From: Antrihabitans stalactiti | GTDB taxonomy: Bacteria > Actinomycetota > Actinomycetes > Mycobacteriales > Mycobacteriaceae | Assembly (NCBI RefSeq): GCF_012932915.1 | Contig: NZ_VCQU01000010.1 | Location: forward strand, 124,001 to 188,000 | Length of the DNA stretch: 64,000 nt | Direction of reading: 5' to 3' | Shown here: piece after piece, positions 36,864 to 46,625 of the stretch | Layout: each line of letters begins with the position of its first letter | Position numbering within the stretch: position 1 is the stretch's first letter | Program-made: the position numbers and the translations under genes | Notes under the pieces: generated by a model | Databases searched by the model: none | Told to the model about the DNA's origin: nothing | What the model saw: only the letters and a program-made list of their open reading frames with translations

Positions 36864-37367
36864 TCATGCAGGCGGCGAAGGCGCCATTGGCAGCAGCATG
36901 CAGGTTGCGACCGCGTGGGCGATGAGCTTGTCGTTGCTGTCGGTGATTGTTGCCTCGGCGGTGGCGGTGCGTCGGCCGATCGTCACAACGCGCCCTTCGC
37001 AGGTAAGCAGCCCGCTGTCGGTAGTGGCTGCTCGGGTGAACTTGATGGTCAGGTCCAGCGACGTATAGCCGGTCCCGGCTGGGAGCTTCGTATGGACGGC
37101 GCATCCCAAAGCGCTGTCGGCGAGGGTGGAGAGGATGCCGCCGTGAACCGAGCCGATCGGGTTGTAGTGCCACTCGCCGGGCTCGAGTTGGAAGATGGCC
37201 CAGCCGTCTCCCACCTCGATCGGCATGATGCCGGTGGTCGCGCTGACCGGCGGTATCGGCAACTCTCCGTTGCCGATTCGGGTGAGGAAGTCGAGTCCGG
37301 TGCTGACCCTAGCGGCGGCGGCGAGCGCGATCGGGTCCTCCCATGCGTACGCGCGTTCCCGGTTCAT
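36864..37367 (-). CDS. PaaI-family hotdog thioesterase
   Basis: 167 aa from ATG 37367. A single hotdog domain carries the catalytic motif (G-S-V-H-G-G-I-L-S-T-L-A-D), followed by the second strand pattern (T-I-K-F-T-R-A). Family members hydrolyse aryl- or acyl-CoA thioesters. The ATG overlaps the TGA of the HxlR gene by four bases, so regulator and enzyme form one operon. The longer in-frame extension into the HxlR gene is rejected. Confidence 0.86.
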   Translation of the reverse strand: MNRERAYAWEDPIALAAAARVSTGLDFLTRIGNGELPIPPVSATTGIMPIEVGDGWAIFQLEPGEWHYNPIGSVHGGILSTLADSALGCAVHTKLPAGTGYTSLDLTIKFTRAATTDSGLLTCEGRVVTIGRRTATAEATITDSNDKLIAHAVATCMLLPMAPSPPA

Positions 37368-37873
37368 CGGAGTCCGCCCGCTGGTCCCGCCGAAGGGTAG
37401 GTGGTGTCGGGGGCTGGGCCGAGGGCCAGGGCAGTCTCCGATCTGGGGACGAGATGTCCTTTGGTGCAACGCAGTTCGGCGTGCACGGGTGCGTCACACC
37501 CGCGATGAACGGTGTGAAGGGGTGGACCTGGTTCGCCCGATTCCCATCGGTCACCCCAGTCCCGCAGGGCCGACAGCACGACTCGGAGTTCGGCACCTTT
37601 TTGGGTCAACCGGTATTCGTGCCGTTCGCGTTGTCCCTCTTCGCGATAGGGCCGGCGCTCGAAAATGTTGGCCGCGGTCAGTTCGGCGAGCCGTTTGGCT
37701 GCGGCCGATTCCGAGACCCCGACGCGCTCGGCGAAGTCGTCGAAACGGCGGGTCCCCAGGAACGCTTCACGCAGCAGCAACAAGCAGATCCGGTTGCCGA
37801 TCACGTCGAGTGCGTTGGCGATCGAGCAGTTGGTGAGAGTCAACTCGGCACGGTCGAGAAGGAGGTCGGGCAT
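37364..37873 (-). CDS. HxlR-family transcriptional regulator
   Basis: 169 aa. Winged HTH at ~15-110: C-S-I-A-N-A-L-D-V-I-G-N-R (the HxlR start motif), then R-F-D-D-F and E-S-A-A-A-K-R-L-A-E-L. The ~60-residue C-terminal tail contains a C-x10-C pair that could sense thiol or oxidant state. Divergent from the DHA2 efflux pump. Two 22-bp mirrored repeats lie between the starts; this regulator probably represses both its own operon and the pump. Confidence 0.88.
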   Translation of the reverse strand: MPDLLLDRAELTLTNCSIANALDVIGNRICLLLLREAFLGTRRFDDFAERVGVSESAAAKRLAELTAANIFERRPYREEGQRERHEYRLTQKGAELRVVLSALRDWGDRWESGEPGPPLHTVHRGCDAPVHAELRCTKGHLVPRSETALALGPAPDTTYPSAGPAGGLR

Positions 37874-37890
37874 AGGAGAACTGTAGCAGC

Positions 37891-37912
37891 TGACTTGTTA
37901 AACGACTAGTCA
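37891..37912. promoter_or_regulatory. Operator copy 1 (HxlR side)
   Basis: TGACT-N12-AGTCA inverted repeat that contains GACTAGTC. It lies 18 bp upstream of the HxlR start. Read on the other strand it matches copy 2 at 18 of 22 positions. Confidence 0.65.
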
Positions 37913-37927
37913 GCCGATACGTTCATC

Positions 37928-37949
37928 TGACTAGTCAAATAAGAAGTCA
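37928..37949. promoter_or_regulatory. Operator copy 2 (MFS side)
   Basis: TGACT-N12-AGTCA, again with GACTAGTC, in mirror orientation to copy 1 and 37 bp from it. It touches the ribosome-binding site of the MFS gene at 37960, so a bound regulator would block expression. Confidence 0.65.
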
Positions 37950-37959
37950 GGAGAGTGAA

Positions 37960-39540
37960 GTGGAATCTACGCGAGCGAATCGAGACGGTGGCGAGCGAGG
38001 GCTGATCGTCACGGTGATCGCGATGTGTATCGGCTCGATGGTGACGTTTCTGCAGATCACGGCGTCGGTGTCTTCGCTCGGGGCAGTTGGTCGTGCGTTG
38101 CACGTCGCACCTGCGACTCTGGTCTGGGTGCCGAGTGCCTACACACTGGCGGTGGCAGCGTTGGTGCTGTCCGCCGGAACGCTGGGCAACCTGTTCGGGC
38201 GCCGGCGGCTGTTCCGCTTGGGCGCGGTCGTGCTCGCGCTGGGGGCCATGGTGATCGTCGTTGCCGATTCCCTTTCCATGGTCATCACCGGACAGCTCGT
38301 CGCCGGTGTCGGTGGCGCTCTGATTTTGCCCAACAGCCTGGCTATCGTTGCGGCGTCTTCGCCTGACCCGCATCGGCGCACCGAGCTGATCACGCTCTGG
38401 GCGGCGTCGTCGGGGATCGGCTTGGCGGTGGGGCCGATAGTGTCGGGCATTCTGCTCGATCACCTCGCCTGGAATTACGCGTTCATTCCGGCCGTCGTAC
38501 TCGGCGCTGTAGCGTTCGGATTCACTTTCGGCGGGGTTCCAGAGTCGAAACAGCCAGCGACGCAACTCGATCCGGCGGGTTTGCTGTTGGGGACCGCCGC
38601 AATCGCTGCCCTGGTTTACGGGCTGATCGAGGGCGGCGGCGCGGGCTATAGCAACGAGCGTGTCGTCGTCGCCTGGGCTGTATCGCTTGCCGCGCTGGTC
38701 GCTTTCGTCGTCGTCGAACTGCGGGTGGACACGCCGATGCTCGACGTGCGACTTTTCCGTTCTGCGTCGTTCGCCACCATCAGTGTCGTCGCGGCCGTCG
38801 CCTTGTTCGGCTTCACCGGCTTGGCAGTAGTGCAGGTGTTGTTCTACGAGCGGGCACAGCAGCTCGATGCGCTCGGTGCCGGTGTGCGGGTGGTCGTGAT
38901 GTTCGGCGCCTACGTCGTGGTGGGGGCGGTCGCTGGCCGGTTGGTGCGGTTCACCGGCTTCGTCCTGCCGCTTGCGGGTGGACTTCTCATGGGAGCGGCC
39001 GCGGCCCTCGGTCTGCTGACTCAGAGTGCAACGACGGACTTCGGCGCAGTCTGGTTCTGGTTCGTGCTCTTCGGTGCGGGCGTCGGGCTGGTTGCCGCGC
39101 CCAGTACGGCCGCCGCGATGGTCAGCGTCGATGTCGCGCGCACCGGCATGGCGTCGGGCGCCGTGAACGCCGCTCGTCAGATCGGGTCGGTCCTCGGCTC
39201 GTCGACGCTGGGTGCGGTGCTCACCAGCACTCTGATCGGACACTTGCCGAGCGAATTGACCGCCCGCGGGGTCGCGATGCCGGTGCGTGAGGATGTTGTC
39301 AGCGCGGTGACATCTGGGCGGTCACTCGACGGAAATCTCAGTGAGAACGTCAGCGCGGCAATCGGTTCGGCGTTCACCTCGGGTGTGCACGCTTCGCTCT
39401 GGATCATTGCTGCGGCATTCGGTGTGGGGGCGGTGGCGACGGTGGCGTTCGTACGCAACCGGCCACACACGGCCACAGGACAAACTTCCCCAGCGCCGCG
39501 ATCTGAGCCGCTCGACGAAAAGTCCGGCGTTCCGCGCTGA
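37960..39540 (+). CDS. DHA2-family MFS efflux transporter (14 helices)
   Basis: 526 aa, GTG start with AGGAG upstream. Fourteen hydrophobic helices. Motif A appears as G-N-L-F-G-R-R-R in loop 2-3, and motif C-like G-P-I-V-S-G in helix 5. Such pumps export drugs or hydrophobic compounds using the proton gradient. Expression is probably controlled by the divergent HxlR regulator through the two operators directly upstream. Substrate unknown. Confidence 0.87.
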   Translation: MESTRANRDGGERGLIVTVIAMCIGSMVTFLQITASVSSLGAVGRALHVAPATLVWVPSAYTLAVAALVLSAGTLGNLFGRRRLFRLGAVVLALGAMVIVVADSLSMVITGQLVAGVGGALILPNSLAIVAASSPDPHRRTELITLWAASSGIGLAVGPIVSGILLDHLAWNYAFIPAVVLGAVAFGFTFGGVPESKQPATQLDPAGLLLGTAAIAALVYGLIEGGGAGYSNERVVVAWAVSLAALVAFVVVELRVDTPMLDVRLFRSASFATISVVAAVALFGFTGLAVVQVLFYERAQQLDALGAGVRVVVMFGAYVVVGAVAGRLVRFTGFVLPLAGGLLMGAAAALGLLTQSATTDFGAVWFWFVLFGAGVGLVAAPSTAAAMVSVDVARTGMASGAVNAARQIGSVLGSSTLGAVLTSTLIGHLPSELTARGVAMPVREDVVSAVTSGRSLDGNLSENVSAAIGSAFTSGVHASLWIIAAAFGVGAVATVAFVRNRPHTATGQTSPAPRSEPLDEKSGVPR

Positions 39541-40912
<1,372 letters not shown>

Positions 40913-40925
40913 CGGGGAGCCGGGC

Positions 40926-41723
40926 GTGAAGCTATCGGGCAAAGTCGCGATCGTGACCGGCGGGGGCGGAGGTATCGGGGCAGCCCTTGCTGCCGGACTC
41001 GCGCAGCAGGGCGCTCACGTCGTGGTCGCGGATCTCGATCCCGTGCGCACTGGCCAGGTCGCTGCCGCGGTGGGCGGAATCGCGGTAGCCGGGGATGCGT
41101 CCCGGGTCGAGGTGTTGAAGGAGATGATCACTGCCGCCGAGGCCAACTTCGGTCCGGTAGACCTGTTCTTCGCCAACGCCGGGATCGGCGGGGAGGCTGG
41201 CATCGGGGAGAGCGATGAGGAGTGGCAGCGCATCCTCGACATCAATCTGCTTGCCCACATACGGGCGGCTCGCCTACTGGTGCCGGGCTGGATCGAACGA
41301 GGCTCGGGATACTTCGTATCGACGGCCTCGGCCGCCGGGCTGCTCACCCAGATTGCCGCCGGGCCGTACTCGGTTACCAAGCATGCTGCGGTCGGCTTCA
41401 GCGAGTGGCTGTCGGTCACCTACGGAGACCGGGGGGTCCGGGTGAGCTGCATCTGCCCGATGGGGGTCAACACCGCCATCCACCACAACGCGCTCGCCGC
41501 AGACGACGCGGCGTCGCAGCTCGGGGCGAACGTCGTGGCGAAGGCTGGCAGGGTGCTGGAGCCCGAGGATGTCGCCGCCATCACTCTGGCTGCGATCGAA
41601 GAGGAGACCTTCTTGGTCCTCCCGCATCCCGAGGTGCTCGAGTACTACCGGCGCAAGGGATCTGACTACGACCGTTGGCTTGCCGGGATGCGCCGCTTAC
41701 AGCATGACGCAGCCCGGACTTGA
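40926..41723 (+). CDS. SDR-family oxidoreductase
   Basis: 265 aa, GTG start. Rossmann motif G-G-G-G-G-I-G near residues 12-18, N-A-G near 88, and catalytic Tyr and Lys in Y-S-V-T-K near 152-156. NAD(P)-dependent alcohol/ketone interconversion. Parts of a second, decayed copy of this gene are found at 46302-46419 (3' region) and 55092-55280 (middle region). Probably co-transcribed with the nitronate-monooxygenase-like gene and the dehydrogenase. Confidence 0.88.
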   Translation: MKLSGKVAIVTGGGGGIGAALAAGLAQQGAHVVVADLDPVRTGQVAAAVGGIAVAGDASRVEVLKEMITAAEANFGPVDLFFANAGIGGEAGIGESDEEWQRILDINLLAHIRAARLLVPGWIERGSGYFVSTASAAGLLTQIAAGPYSVTKHAAVGFSEWLSVTYGDRGVRVSCICPMGVNTAIHHNALAADDAASQLGANVVAKAGRVLEPEDVAAITLAAIEEETFLVLPHPEVLEYYRRKGSDYDRWLAGMRRLQHDAART

Positions 41724-41806
41724 TCCCGCGAGACGGGCACCCGCTGGAACGAACGACGTCGAGCAGGACACCACGAATTTGCCCAACGATGAGATGAGGA
41801 ACTGAC

Positions 41807-43039
41807 ATGGAGTTCGAGTTTTCGGACCGCTGCAAGGAATACCGGGAGGAGCTGCTCACCTTCATGGACGAGCACATCTACCCGGCGGAAGGGGTGTACG
41901 CCGCACAGATGGCTGAGTCCGGCAACCCCAACTTCCATCCTCCAATCCTCGAGGAGCTCAAAACCGAGGCGCGCAAGCGTGGTCTGTGGAACCTCTTCCA
42001 CCCGCACCAGGACGAGGCGTGGGGGTCCCCGGGTCTCAGCAACCTCGACTACGCGCCGCTCGCCGAGATCATGGGCCGCAGCCCAGTGCTTGCCCCGGAG
42101 GCGTGCAACTGCAATGCGCCGGATACAGGAAACATGGAAGTGCTGCAGCTCTTCGGCACTGAGGAGCACAAGGAGAAGTGGCTGAAGCCGCTTCTCGCCG
42201 GGGAGATCGCTTCGGCCTTCTGCATGACTGAACCAGCGGTGGCCAGCTCGGATGCCACAAACGTCCAGCTTGCGATGGTGCGTGACGGAGACGAGTACGT
42301 CCTCAACGGCCGCAAATGGTTCGCCTCGAACGCTCTGCACGCCAATTGCAAGGTGCTCATCGTCATGGGCAAGACCGACTTCGAGGCGCCGACGCACCGG
42401 CAGCAGTCGATGATGGTTGTCCCGATCGACACTCCCGGGGTCACGATCCTCCGAGGCGTGCCGGTTTTCGGTTACATGGATCGCGAGGGACATGCGGAGA
42501 TCGACTTTCAGGACGTCCGTGTCCCCGCCACTGCTCTGCTGTCAGGTGAGGGCGATGGCTTCGCGATCGCCCAGGCGCGCCTTGGTCCCGGACGGATCCA
42601 CCACTGCATGCGCTCCATCGGCATGGCCGAGCGCGCCCTCGACTTGATGATCCAGCGGGCCCAGAGTCGCGTCACCTTCGGTGAGCCGATTGCCAATCGC
42701 TCGAACATCCAGGACTGGATTGCGGAGGCGCGTATCGAAATCGAGATGGTCCGCCTTCTCACTCTCAAGACGGCCTGGCTCATGGACACCGTGGGCAATC
42801 GGAAGGCACGCATCGAGATTGCCGCAATCAAAGTCGCCGGTCCCCAGATGGCTCTGAAAATCATCGACCGCGCGATCCAGGTTCACGGCGGCGGGGGAGT
42901 GACGGACGACTTCCCACTGGCGAGTTTCTATGCGCACCAGCGGACCCTCCGGCTCGCGGATGGACCTGACGAGGTTCACAAGCGAACCATTGCGCGAGTC
43001 GAGCTCGCGCGGATGCGAGAGGCCGTCGCCGTCGGCTGA
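41807..43039 (+). CDS. Acyl-CoA dehydrogenase, ACAD10/11-like
   Basis: 410 aa. Complete ACAD architecture: N-terminal helical domain, middle beta-domain with [10 protein letters not shown] near residue 140, and C-terminal helical domain with Q-V-H-G-G-G-G and [10 protein letters not shown]. The segment A-P-D-T-G-N-M-E near 104 is typical of the ACAD10/11 group, members of which act on 4-hydroxyacyl-CoA-derived substrates. FAD-dependent. A strong terminator hairpin follows. Confidence 0.88.
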   Translation: MEFEFSDRCKEYREELLTFMDEHIYPAEGVYAAQMAESGNPNFHPPILEELKTEARKRGLWNLFHPHQDEAWGSPGLSNLDYAPLAEIMGRSPVLAPEACNCNAPDTGNMEVLQLFGTEEHKEKWLKPLLAGEIASAFCMTEPAVASSDATNVQLAMVRDGDEYVLNGRKWFASNALHANCKVLIVMGKTDFEAPTHRQQSMMVVPIDTPGVTILRGVPVFGYMDREGHAEIDFQDVRVPATALLSGEGDGFAIAQARLGPGRIHHCMRSIGMAERALDLMIQRAQSRVTFGEPIANRSNIQDWIAEARIEIEMVRLLTLKTAWLMDTVGNRKARIEIAAIKVAGPQMALKIIDRAIQVHGGGGVTDDFPLASFYAHQRTLRLADGPDEVHKRTIARVELARMREAVAVG

Positions 43040-43065
43040 GCACCGTGCTGGCACAGCACCCCATC

Positions 43066-43093
43066 GCGCCTCGGACTACCAGATCCGAGGCGC
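43066..43093 (+). terminator. Intrinsic terminator-like hairpin
   Basis: A perfect 10-bp stem (43066-43075 with 43084-43093) with an 8-nt loop, 27 bp after the dehydrogenase stop. There is no T-tract, only GAAAAG. It separates the first operon from the element-controlled MBL gene. Confidence 0.55.
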
Positions 43094-43344
43094 GAAAAGT
43101 GCATGAGCTGGCCGCCTTCTCCTGAAGGCGCGCTCGTCAATGGACCAGCGATCTGCGACGTACGCCAGCGGACCCGACTGGGTAAAGAACTAGGTCCCAG
43201 TCGCAACCTCGCTCAGTGTGCCGCGCGAAGACCAGCGCATTCTCGACGTCATTTTCAACCCGGTCAGCGCTAGTGTGCGCCGCATTCGACCAAGAGTTGT
43301 ACACCCAGGGGTGTCCCAGGACCTCAGTGAAGCTCGCTGGCTCC

Positions 43345-43462
43345 GTGTCTTTTCTTTACCGGGGTTGGGCGGGTTCGACCTACGTGACGGACGCTGCATC
43401 TTCGTACGTTTGGTGTGACCGGCAGCACGTTTCAGTCGTGCAGCTTACAAGTCGAAACCAGG
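43345..43462 (+). promoter_or_regulatory. Repeated leader element, copy A
   Basis: First of five related leaders. Order of blocks: GTGTC-TTTACCGG-like, then GGTTCGACCTACGT (43372-43385), a CG-rich spacer, TCGTACGTTTGGTGTGACC, a CACG/CGTG stretch, and AAGTCGAAAC just before the GGAGG of the MBL gene. The rest of the 43094-43344 stretch shows nothing recognisable. Likely promoter plus operator. Confidence 0.6.
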
Positions 43463-43475
43463 AGGTACGTACATC

Positions 43476-44393
43476 ATGAATCTTGACAATCGATCGCCCG
43501 TAGCCGCGCCGCCGATCCGCGCCACGGTCCATGTCGGCCGGTGGCCGGACGTCCCAGTGGGTGATTGGCCTGAGATGCCGACCGGTACCTTTTCGCCCAC
43601 CAGTGCGACGCTGATCAGCGGTCCGACCGAGGCGATTCTGATCGATGCGCTGTACCTGAAGGACGACGTGCGAGAGCTTGGGGATCTCATCGAGCGCACC
43701 GGGAAGTCTTTGACGACGATCTTCATCACCCACGCCCATCCCGATCACTTCCTGGGGTTCGGTCCGCTTCTCGAGCGATTCCCGGGCGCAAAGTGTGTGG
43801 CGATGCCCAACGTGATCGAAGCCATGAAGGAATCGATGGAGCTGATGGAGCGGCAGTGGGAGCTGCTCTTCGGCGATAGCTGCGTGAAGTCAGCGCGGCT
43901 CCCCGAACCGATCGAGGGACACACCCTCTTCGTCGATGGGTCGCCGGTGAACATCATCGAGGTCAAGCAAGCCGACATCCATCCGACCTCGGTGGTGCAC
44001 GTGCCCGAGATCGATGTCGTGGTTGCCGGTGACGCCATCTACAACGAAATCCATCCGATGCTCGGCCTTTCCACGCCCGAGGAATGGTCGGACTGGCTCG
44101 AGACCGTGGCCCTGGTGGAGAGCCTGAATCCGCGGATGATCGTGGCGGGACATCGTAGGCCCGATGGCGATGACTACGCGGTCGAAACCATGATCGCCCA
44201 GACGCGTTCCTACATTCAGGACTTTGCCGCGGCCTATGAGGTCGCCAAGGACGTCGAGGATCTGGTGACGACCATGGTCGCGAAGTACCCCTATCACGGC
44301 AATCTCTGGAGCTTGCAGTTCTCCGCCGGGGGTGCACTCCTGTACCGCGAGACCGGCAAGACAGCGGCGGACGTCGAGCCGGCCGAAGTATGA
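43476..44393 (+). CDS. Metallo-beta-lactamase-fold hydrolase, copy 1
   Basis: 305 aa. The metal site T-H-A-H-P-D-H at 85-91 supplies His86, His88, Asp90 and His91. A further aspartate lies in A-G-D-A-I-Y and a histidine in A-G-H-R-R. No signal peptide. The family hydrolyses thioesters, lactones, sulfate or phosphate esters. CAGGAGG precedes the ATG. A closely similar paralogue is at 55989, and both follow the repeated leader. Confidence 0.88.
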   Translation: MNLDNRSPVAAPPIRATVHVGRWPDVPVGDWPEMPTGTFSPTSATLISGPTEAILIDALYLKDDVRELGDLIERTGKSLTTIFITHAHPDHFLGFGPLLERFPGAKCVAMPNVIEAMKESMELMERQWELLFGDSCVKSARLPEPIEGHTLFVDGSPVNIIEVKQADIHPTSVVHVPEIDVVVAGDAIYNEIHPMLGLSTPEEWSDWLETVALVESLNPRMIVAGHRRPDGDDYAVETMIAQTRSYIQDFAAAYEVAKDVEDLVTTMVAKYPYHGNLWSLQFSAGGALLYRETGKTAADVEPAEV

Positions 44394-44499
44394 GATCCAG
44401 CGTCATCATCATCAGTTAGCCATGTGCGAAACCGCACGCACGAATCGAAAGGGGATGGGATTCGGGTCCGCCAGGCGGGCACCGCGCCCCGTAACACCA

Positions 44500-45192
44500 A
44501 TGACACCAACACGTTTGCCCCGCATCCGACAGGCCGTCCTCGTGGCGCGCGACCGCGATAGCGTCGTGGGCGCGCTGCGGGCGACGCTTCCGCTCGGTGA
44601 TCCATTTAACGACCCGGAGGTCGCCCAGTTCGGCCTGCAAAACGCCGTCATGCCACTCGGTGACACGTTCGTCGAAGTCATTTCGCCGGTCGAAGAAGGT
44701 ACGGCGGCCGGCCGCCACCTCGACCGGCTGGGCGGGGACGGCGGTTACATGACGATGTTTCAGGTCGACGACATCGCCGCCGCCCGCGCTCGAATCCAAC
44801 GGCTCGGTTTGCGCGTCATCTACGAGCTAGACCGCGACGGCGATACGGACATCCATCTTCACCCGGCCGACGTGCCTGGCGCGATCGTCGCGGTCGACCG
44901 CATGGAGCAGCCGGAGTCGTGGCGCTGGGCCGGCCCGGATTGGATTGCGAAGGCGCCGAACAAGATTGGTCCGCTCCGAGTTACTGGAGCAACCCTGACT
45001 GCCCACGAGCCGAGGATGCTGGCGAGCACATGGGCAGCCGCCCTCGGCGTCGAAGCCGACGGTGACCGGATCGCCCTGGACGGCGGCGAGCTGCACTTCG
45101 TCGCGGGAGAGCGCGACGGCATCGCGGCCTTTCACGTCGAGGGGCTCGAGGCCGACGCCACCATCGCCGGCGTCGATTTCGTGCGCGCCTGA
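44500..45192 (+). CDS. VOC (glyoxalase-like) protein
   Basis: 230 aa from ATG 44500; an in-frame ATG at 44455 is an alternative. Two beta-alpha-beta-beta-beta modules: the first (~1-125) has D-T-F-V-E-V and D-I-H-L-H-P metal-ligand candidates, the second (~140-230) is shorter. VOC proteins act as epimerases, isomerases, lyases or dioxygenases; an acyl-CoA epimerase-type role would fit the neighbourhood. Lies between the MBL gene and the crotonase. Confidence 0.72.
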   Translation: MTPTRLPRIRQAVLVARDRDSVVGALRATLPLGDPFNDPEVAQFGLQNAVMPLGDTFVEVISPVEEGTAAGRHLDRLGGDGGYMTMFQVDDIAAARARIQRLGLRVIYELDRDGDTDIHLHPADVPGAIVAVDRMEQPESWRWAGPDWIAKAPNKIGPLRVTGATLTAHEPRMLASTWAAALGVEADGDRIALDGGELHFVAGERDGIAAFHVEGLEADATIAGVDFVRA

Positions 45193-45271
45193 ACCCGCAG
45201 AGGCGCGGCCAGGCCGTCCTCGTCGAGTCCGCGCCTTTTCGGCAGCATGCGACACCCGCATCCCAGGAGAA

Positions 45272-46180
45272 ATGAAAATGGAGTTCCAGACGATCCGGCA
45301 CGATCTCAACGATGGAATCTTGACGATCACATTGAACCGACCAGAGCAACTGAACGCGTTCACAGTCACGATGGCCGAGGAGCTCGAGCACTCGTTTCGC
45401 GCAGTCAATGACAAGGACTCCGTCCGCGCCGTGATCGTGACCGGAGCGGACCGTGCGTTCTGCGCTGGCATGGACCTCAGCCGTAAGGGGAACGTGTTCG
45501 GGCTCGACGAGGAGCTCACCCCGGGCCTCGGCGACATGGCCGACCTCGACGATCCGGCCATCGCCGCGGTGCGCGACACAGGTGGGCGTTGCACGTTAGC
45601 CATTCACGACTGCCGCAAGCCAATTATCGCGGCCATCAACGGCGCGGCCGTAGGAATCGGCGCCACGATGACGCTGGCGATGGACCGTCGCCTGATGTCC
45701 GCCTCCGCGCGAATCGGGTTGGTCTTCGGCCGGATCGGCATTGTGCCGGAGGCCTGTTCGACGTGGTACCTGCCCAGGCTCGTCGGCCCGTCTGCGGCGC
45801 TGGACCTGGTCCTGCGCGCCGACATCCTCGACGCCGAGGCGGCTCTCGCGGTGGGGCTGGTCGACGAGGTCCACCCCGGCGAGGACCTGATGACTCAGGC
45901 CGTAGCGGTCGCCGACTCTTGGACTCGGGGGCGCTCGCCCGTTGCGGTTGCCCTGAGTCGCCAGATGGTTCGGCGCAACGGCACCTTGGCGCACCCGAGC
46001 GAGGCGCACCGGATCGACTCGCTCGCCATGTTCTGGACCAGCGTCGGCGATGGCAAGGAAGGCGTGGCGGCCTTTTTGGAGAAGCGGAAGCCCGACTTTC
46101 AAGGACGGGCGTCCACGATGCCCGACTTCTACAACGACTGGGTGACGGGCCCGGGTTCCCATTCGGCGCCTGTGAGGTAG
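45272..46180 (+). CDS. Enoyl-CoA hydratase/isomerase (crotonase family)
   Basis: 302 aa; AGGAGA lies four bases before ATG 45272. Crotonase motifs: L-N-R-P-E-Q-L-N-A near residue 20, A-F-C-A-G-M-D near 63 (first oxyanion-hole block), and G-A-A-V-G-I-G near 125 (second block). A glutamate in I-V-P-E-A near residue 158 matches a catalytic glutamate position. Acts on an enoyl-CoA of the pathway. Confidence 0.88.
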   Translation: MKMEFQTIRHDLNDGILTITLNRPEQLNAFTVTMAEELEHSFRAVNDKDSVRAVIVTGADRAFCAGMDLSRKGNVFGLDEELTPGLGDMADLDDPAIAAVRDTGGRCTLAIHDCRKPIIAAINGAAVGIGATMTLAMDRRLMSASARIGLVFGRIGIVPEACSTWYLPRLVGPSAALDLVLRADILDAEAALAVGLVDEVHPGEDLMTQAVAVADSWTRGRSPVAVALSRQMVRRNGTLAHPSEAHRIDSLAMFWTSVGDGKEGVAAFLEKRKPDFQGRASTMPDFYNDWVTGPGSHSAPVR

Positions 46181-46301
46181 CAGCGCCACCCGATCTTCGA
46201 CGCGGTTCCGACTCGGTCTGAAGCGCTCCGACGCTGCACCGGACCTACTGACCAACTCCGGTCGCGGCGAATCTTTTTTCGCCAACTAGCTAGCTTGCAG
46301 C

Positions 46302-46419
46302 AGGTCGCCGCCATCATCTGTCGGCGATCGAGGAAGAGGCCTGCTTGGTCCTCCCGCATCCCTAGCTGCGCGAGAGCCGTACCGGCGCAAGGGATCTGAC
46401 TATGACCGTAGGCTCGCCG
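46302..46419 (+). pseudogene. Remnant of SDR gene 3' end
   Basis: About 118 bp closely match 41570-41687 of the SDR gene, including a long shared run around TTGGTCCTCCCGCATCCC and CCGGCGCAAGGGATCTGAC. The frame is interrupted by stops. Nothing upstream of it (46181-46301) is recognisable. It is a decayed duplicate. Confidence 0.75.
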
Positions 46420-46475
46420 GTCCCACGCCGCGCCGAGCGTGGGACTTGCTGACGCCTTCCCTTGAGCCGGGCTTC

Positions 46476-46587
46476 GTGTCTTTTTTACCGGTTTCAGGCG
46501 AGTTCGACCTACGTGACGGACATCTCACCTTCGTACTTTGAGTGTGACCGGGAGCACGTTCACTCGTGCAACTACCAAGTCGAACTC
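46476..46587 (+). promoter_or_regulatory. Repeated leader element, copy B
   Basis: Same order of blocks as copy A: GTGTC, TTTACCGG, AGTTCGACCTACGT (46501-46514), TTGAGTGTGACCG, GAGCACG, CTCGTGCAACTACCAAGTCGAAC. Upstream of the importer binding-protein gene (ATG 46626). Confidence 0.6.
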
Positions 46588-46625
46588 ACAGCCAGATCAC
46601 GTCCAGGAGCACGAGGAGAACCAGC

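Noticed and set aside
37906-39243. 445-codon minus-strand frame opposite the DHA2 pump
   Set aside because: Highly charged, low-complexity Arg/Asp/Gln composition typical of the antisense frame of a high-GC membrane-protein gene; it would also cover the promoter region.
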